NCBI GenBank assembly: GCA_019188255.1
Contig: JAETXT010000001.1
Span: 2,232,001-2,296,000, forward strand
DNA: 64,000 bases
Source of the DNA: Verticillium longisporum
Lineage: Eukaryota > Ascomycota > Sordariomycetes > Glomerellales > Plectosphaerellaceae
Direction: 5' to 3'
Shown here: positions 58,139-64,000 of the stretch, piece after piece
Position numbering within the stretch: position 1 is the first letter of the stretch
Layout: each line of letters opens with the position of its first letter
The notes under the pieces: model-generated
The model's database searches: none
The model's input: only the letters and a program-made list of their open reading frames with translations
What the model was told of the DNA's origin: nothing
Translations under genes and position numbers: made by a program

Positions 58139-61100
58139 TCTTTAATTTCTATAATTTATAATTAGTTTAAGCTAAATAATAGATTAATTAAGGCGTATTA
58201 GGACTTAAAAGCAAACCGCTTATTATAATAGATACTACTCTAAAGACGAATTAATAGGAATATTATTAGAATCGTCTAGGGGTAGCTATAATAGGAAGAT
58301 TATACTTAAACTAGGATCTTCTCTAGAAAACTATTATCGAAATATTAGCGAATAAACGATTTAAGCTAAACTATAAATATAGGTCCTTTAGGCCTTAATC
58401 TACGAACTCTATAAATAGAGATATAAGAATACCCTCTTAATCTAATATCTTATTAAATATACCTTTATTATAAAGAATTATAATAAACTATTTATTTATA
58501 ATTATAAAATACTTAAAGAAGATATTATTATCGCTTAAATCGATAATTAATTTATTATAATTAAGGCTAGAAACGCTTTCTAATTTAATATAAGTATAGC
58601 TTAAATTATAGAATAATTAATAATAAAACTTATTTATATTTTATAAATAATATAACGAAATTATACCTAGAACCTCGAAGCGATTTATAAAAAGGACTTT
58701 AATAAAGATAATATAAATATCTATTAAGAAGATTTTTAAAGCTTTATAAAATAGGAGTATTTATTAAAGGACCTATAAAACTTAGCTTATTAAGAATAAT
58801 TATATTCGCTTTACTTCTAAGGAAATAAGGATATCTCCCCTTTTATCTTCTTTAATTATTAAGAGAGTATTTATTAATTATTTAGTGAAAGCGTAGATTA
58901 TAGCGAAGAATATATTTTTAAGTATTTCCGATAATTCTTTTACTTTATAAAGGATAAATTAATAGAATACTATATTCTTATCGAGGATATTAAAGCGGTC
59001 GTATACGAGGCCTAATAAGTATAGGATATTAATAAATCGTAGAATAAGTAATAGGAAAATAAGAAGCGAATTTATTCTTAATTAGCTTAGAGCGAACTTT
59101 ATAATATTACCCTTAGCTATAAGGCCTTAAAGAGAGAAGCCCTTTAAGATTAATCTCTAATAAAGCGAGGTCGTTCCTCCTATTATAATAAAAGTATTAT
59201 ATTAAAGTAAACGAGAAACCTAAACCCTTATTCTATAAGAATACTATTAAATAGCTAAAATACTACCCCTATAATACTATCTAATATATATTTCTATTAT
59301 AATAAACTAAAGTATTAAATATAGAATTATATTTAGCCTAAATTATAAAAGCTAAAGGCTATAATTATTAATATCTAATTATTTAAGTTTAAGGGTATCC
59401 GGATAATAGAATTCTCGGAAAACGATTTAATATAGGTTTTAACCCGAAGAGTATTATATTAAAAATAAATATTAGGAAAACTATAAAAGTATTAGCGATT
59501 ATTATTTAATAAGGTAAGGAAATTAAATTCTCTATTAACTTAGATATTAGCGCTATTATAGATATTACTAGTCCTACCTTTATTTAGCTATTAAAGCTAT
59601 AAAAAATAGAAGGTATAGAAGCTCTTAAACTATAAATATTTAATAAATAGATAATAAATAGCTATAGATTATTCGCTCTCTTATTCTATTTACTAAATAT
59701 ATAAAATTAATTTTAATTATTATATTAATTATTTATATATATAGAATAACTTAAAAGGTCGGGGTATATCCTTCTATTTAATAATAATATAAATAAGGAA
59801 AATATTTAAGTAGATACTATTACCCGATCTTTTACCTAAGGCTATATATCTAATATAGATCCTAAGGAGTTTATAAGGATAATAATCGAAGATAAGGTTA
59901 AGGCTTATATTACCTATATTATTTAAGTAATAGTTATAATACTTAATATAATAATTCCTATTATTAATAAGCTTCCTCTTAATAATAAATAGGTTAAGGC
60001 GCTCCTTTTAGAACTTATAGAGTTTAAAGATATATTCTCCGAAGATTTAATAAAAGAACTATTAATATTAAAAGACGTAGAATACTTAGTAAACTTAAAA
60101 GAAAGGGCCGAACCTCCTTATAGGTTAATCTACTTATTATCTTAGAGGTAGCTAGAAGAGCTCTATTACTATATAGTAGAAGGGGAGGCTATAAGGAGAA
60201 TTAAGAAATCTATTAGCTTTATAGGGGCTCTAGTATTATTCGTACTAAAGAAGGATAAGAGTTTATATTTATATATTAATTATTATAGTCTAAATATAAT
60301 TATTATAAAGAATTAGTACCCTCTCCTTCTAATAAACGAATTTTTAGATTATTTAATTAAAGTAAAGTATTTCTCTAAAATAAATATCTAGGATATTTAT
60401 TACTAGATTTATATTAAAGAAAGTAATTAATAGAAAACTATATTCTAAACTTAATATAAGTATTATAAATATATTATAATACTATTTAAGCTTATAAATA
60501 CTTTTATAACGTTTTAGGTATATATTTACCGAATACTCGCTAGATTATTAGACGATTTCTATATTATTTACTTAGACGATATCTTAATTTATTCGAGAAT
60601 AAAGGAGGAGTATATAGCCTATTTCTAATAAGTCCTTAAGAGATTTCGAGATTTTAAGCTTTTTATAAAGTAATTAAAATACTTATTCTATTAGGATAAA
60701 GTAGAATTCCTTAGGTTTATTATCTCTAAGGAAAGTATAATTATAGATCTAAACTATATCTAAATAATTATTAATTAATAACCCCTTAAATCTTTTAAAG
60801 ATATATAAATATTCTTAAGATTCGCTAATTTCTATTAATAATTTATTAAAGGATATTCTAAGATAATAGTACCCCTATTAATACTATTAAAAGGAAGTAT
60901 TATAAAGGTTAAGAAAGGATTATTTAAATAGCTACTTAAAATATAGAAAGCATTTAAAATATTAAAGCTTATTTTTATTATTATTATAATCTTATAATAT
61001 TAGGATTATATACTTAAAGGTCGGGTTAAGATTAATATATCGAATAATACTATCTCGGGGATCTTTAGCTAAAAATATAAGAATAGTAAGAGATTTATTA

Positions 61101-64000
61101 TTTATTATTTACGAAAGCTTTCGTTAATAGAATAGTAATAGGGGATTAAATAATAAGAACTATTTACGATAATAGAAAGCCTAGAATACTAGCGCTATTA
61201 CTTCGAAGGTATAGGTTAAGTCTTTATAATATTAATTAATTACTAAGCCCTTAAGGGTATTATATAGGCCTTAGCTAGAGATCTTTAAGGAAGGCTTATA
61301 TAATAAATATATTAATTAGTATCTTTTAATTTCGAAATTTAATATTAACCTAGGGTTATAAACCTAGCTAATAATCTCTTAAGATAATTAGACTATATAG
61401 GAGAATAAACGTTAATAAGTAATATACTCTCTACGCTATCTAAAAAGCTATAATTAATAGAAGACCTAGCTATAGATATTAAGCGAATTATTATAAAGAT
61501 AAAGCCGAAGGATATTATAAATAGAGCTTATATCTAGGCTATTTAGGCGATATTATAAAGATAAAAGCTTATCCTTATATTAGGAAGATATTATAGCTTT
61601 AGGGAAAAAGGGCCTTTACTTTTTAAACGAAAGGTAATATATATTTATATTATTATAATAAATAAAATAGAGAAGAAAGCTTCTTCTTAACCTCGAAGCT
61701 AAGAAGCTAAGGCTAGAAAGTTAATAGCGATTCGTTAAAGGACCGGAAAAGGGTATAAGGAATCGATAGAGTCTAGGGTTACTATTCTAGATTAATATAT
61801 CCTATATTCTATTACGAAAGAGCTTATAAAGAATAAAATAATATTAAAGCCTACTTTTACTTTAGAATTTAAGGACTTAGTTAGAGGATTATAGGCTATT
61901 AACCTAGGATACCTTTTTTAGAAGGAGAATATAAGCTAATAAGCTAGAAGAAGGGAAGGTTATACTATAAATAGTTAAAGTACCCTCCTCTTTAAAGGAT
62001 AATTAATATACCTATATAAGGAATACTCTATAAAGAGCTACTTAAATAATACTATAATAACCCTTATATAAGATATATAGGGGTAAATAAGACCTTTAAG
62101 CTATTAATAAGGAAGTTCTATTAAGAAAATATATCTATTACTATCTACTATTATATTACTAAATACTTAATATATTAAAGGATTTAAATACTTTAATATA
62201 GATTATATAAAAAGCTATAATCGCTATTACTTCTATTTTATCCTTTCTAAGAAATATCTTTAAACTTTATTATAAGCTTAAGCCCTATATTAAAGGCTAA
62301 TAGCCTAGAGTATAACTCTATTCTTATAATTATAGATCGATTTACGAAAGCTATTTAGTTCCTAGCTATATATAAGACGTTAATAGCTACTAGCCTAAGT
62401 ACGATCCTCTATAAGGAAATAGAATATAGGTTTAGGAGCTTAGAGGGTATAATAAGCGATAGAGATAAACTCTTTATAAGTAAATTCTAGGAGGAATTCT
62501 ATTAAGAGAGAGCGATTCGATACTACCTCTCTATTATCTATTACCCTTAAATAGATAAATAGATAGAGAGAATTTACTAGATATTAGAAAAATACCTTTA
62601 TTATATTAACGACTAAGCGCTAAAAGAGTAGCTATATTACCTAAAAGAAATAGAATTCTTATATAATAATAATATATATAGTATTATTAATATCTCTCCG
62701 TTTAAAGCCCTATATAAATACTACCTTAGAATAATTAACTATATAGCCTTAAGAAAGGATATAAAGGTCTAAAGCGTAAAGGAAAGGATTAAGAAGATTA
62801 TAATTATTTACTAAATAATTAATAAAAATTAATAATATATAATATATATTTAAGCCTTCTATTATAATAAAAGGTATATATTAAAAACCTTTAATATTAA
62901 GGACGTTATAGGGCTTTCTATTAAGAATTTTTAATTTAAAGTAGACTAGAAGCTAATATTATAATATATCTAGGTCTAGATTATAGAATAGATAAGCGAA
63001 TAAGCTTACTATATAATACTTCCTAAAACTTATTCTAGAATATATAATATCTTCCCTATCTCTTCCCTAAAGCTATAATACGATCGCTAAATTAATACTA
63101 AATAATTAGCTTACCTTCCTATATTAGAGAATAGATAGGATAAATAGGAAATTAAAGATATTATATCCTATAAAGAGGATTAAAGGTAAAGGTTCTATTT
63201 AGTAAAATAAGCTAAATAGTTAATAGAATATAATATCTAAGAACCTAAAAGCTACCTTAAAAATATAATATAAATCTTAAAAAGGTACTAGAAGTATTAG
63301 AGGTATAGATATAAATAATAGGACGAGTAATTAAATTCCTAAATTAATTATTAATAAATTACTATATAAGGAAAATAAGAAAATAAAAGTAGAACTCTAA
63401 TATTAAGCTTTAATAATACTATTAATATATTAATTAAATAATACGATAATACTTTATAATTATTATTATTAAGATATTAATTCCCCTTTATCTTTATTTA
63501 AATAAAGGAAATATTATTCTAAATTATATACCTCGATTAAACCCTTAATAGTTAGCTCGTTAATACTCTTATTATTATTATTATTACCGCTTTCTTCGTT
63601 ATTACTAATAATCTATATAGTCTTCTAAGGAGTCGACCGAGTTCTCTTTACTAGGCAGCTAGGGGCTAGAGCTAGAATAGAGCGCTTAGCTAACCCCTTT
63701 AGAGTAATAGTAGCTTTAGGGGTAGGGGTTCGAGCTATTAATACTTCCTTAAGAGCTTTAGAATTATTAGCAACGTAGCAGAGCTCTACTTAAGCTTTAC
63801 GGATATAAGCTTTAATATTAGCTACCTTCTTCTCCTTAATAATTATAAGCTTAATAGCCTTCTCTACCGCTTTATATTCCTCTATCTCTTTCTTCTTTAT
63901 AGCTATTACCTCCTTTTTAATAATAATACTCTCTTTCTCGTTTATAATAGAGGCTATAATAATATTAGTATTCTTTAATATATAAGAGGACGATTAGTTA
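57941..64000 (+). mobile_element. Gypsy LTR retrotransposon, copy C, runs past window end
   Basis: At least 6.06 kb on the plus strand. Protease-like region near 59,540 (LDISAIIDITSPTF), reverse transcriptase near 60,190-60,600 with APVLFVLKKDKSLYLYINY-like sequence, PLLLINEFLDYLIKVKYFSK and an intact catalytic string IYLDDILIYS, RNase H following, and integrase near 62,290-62,520 (SILIIIDRFTKAI, then IISDRDKLFISKF). These are remnants read across stops; most stops are where Trp, Gln or Arg codons are expected, as C-to-T and G-to-A changes would give. The 3' end and second LTR are outside the window. Least degraded of the three gypsy copies. Confidence 0.85.

Larger units (their letters stand above)
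38275..64000. other. RIP-mutated AT-rich compartment
   Basis: Continuous repeat-derived block of about 25.7 kb. By eye, CA and TG dinucleotides are almost missing over long runs (for example none in 40,000-40,110), while TA, AA, TT and residual CG are common. Only two frames above 60 codons occur in it, against several per kb in the left part of the window. This is the product expected of RIP, which changes CpA to TpA on both strands of duplicated sequence. No host gene is visible. Confidence 0.9.

Overview
The window is nuclear DNA of a filamentous ascomycete (Pezizomycotina; probably Sordariomycetes, possibly Hypocreales, but I cannot fix the genus). The grounds are short 50-80 nt introns, fungus-specific proteins (a Som1/Flo8-type LisH regulator, fungal Tom6, an Ste2-type receptor, a DUF1996-WSC secreted protein) and a saturated repeat-induced point mutation (RIP) signature over transposons.

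Region 1, about 1-37,840, is ordinary gene-rich sequence on both strands with little operon-like order: Bet3 (TRAPP), the Som1/Flo8-like regulator, a conserved fungal protein, Tom6-like TOM subunit, DUF1996-WSC protein, alpha-pheromone receptor Ste2, ESCRT-I Vps23, indoleamine 2,3-dioxygenase, RNA polymerase II subunit Rpb2, cytochrome oxidase assembly factor Pet117, V-ATPase subunit G (Vma10), CTNNBL1, a phosphoglycerate-mutase-family protein, mitochondrial EF4 (Guf1) and a MIT-domain protein. These are mostly single-copy housekeeping genes without a shared pathway. Intergenic spacers carry a dispersed TACCTAGGTA-like repeat. Between Vps23 and IDO sit two TA-flanked inverted-repeat elements (16,865-17,649 and 17,667-17,911).

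Region 2, from 38,275 to the window end, is a block of about 26 kb of extremely AT-rich sequence almost lacking CpA and TpG. It is a nest of dead LTR retrotransposons: a complete gypsy element on the minus strand (38,275-45,834, two ~196 bp LTRs, CTATA target duplication), solo and palindromic gypsy LTRs, a fragment of one copia element, a second full-length copia element (about 49,769-55,066), a truncated gypsy copy (55,067-57,940) and a longer gypsy copy running off the window (57,941 onward). Reverse transcriptase and integrase remnants can be read by eye but are full of stops. The switch to RIP-mutated sequence falls exactly at the LTR edge.

Two things deserve a second look. First, three conserved genes (IDO twice, RPB2 twice, CTNNBL1 once) carry five apparent one-base deletions, each at a 5-nt homopolymer; this looks like systematic sequence error rather than five pseudogenising events. 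Second, several gene structures are unusual: a GC-AG intron in PET117, a first coding exon that is only the ATG in VMA10, and 9-nt microexons in both BET3 and VMA10. I found no clear unknown multi-gene system, no CRISPR array and no convincing tRNA or rRNA gene.
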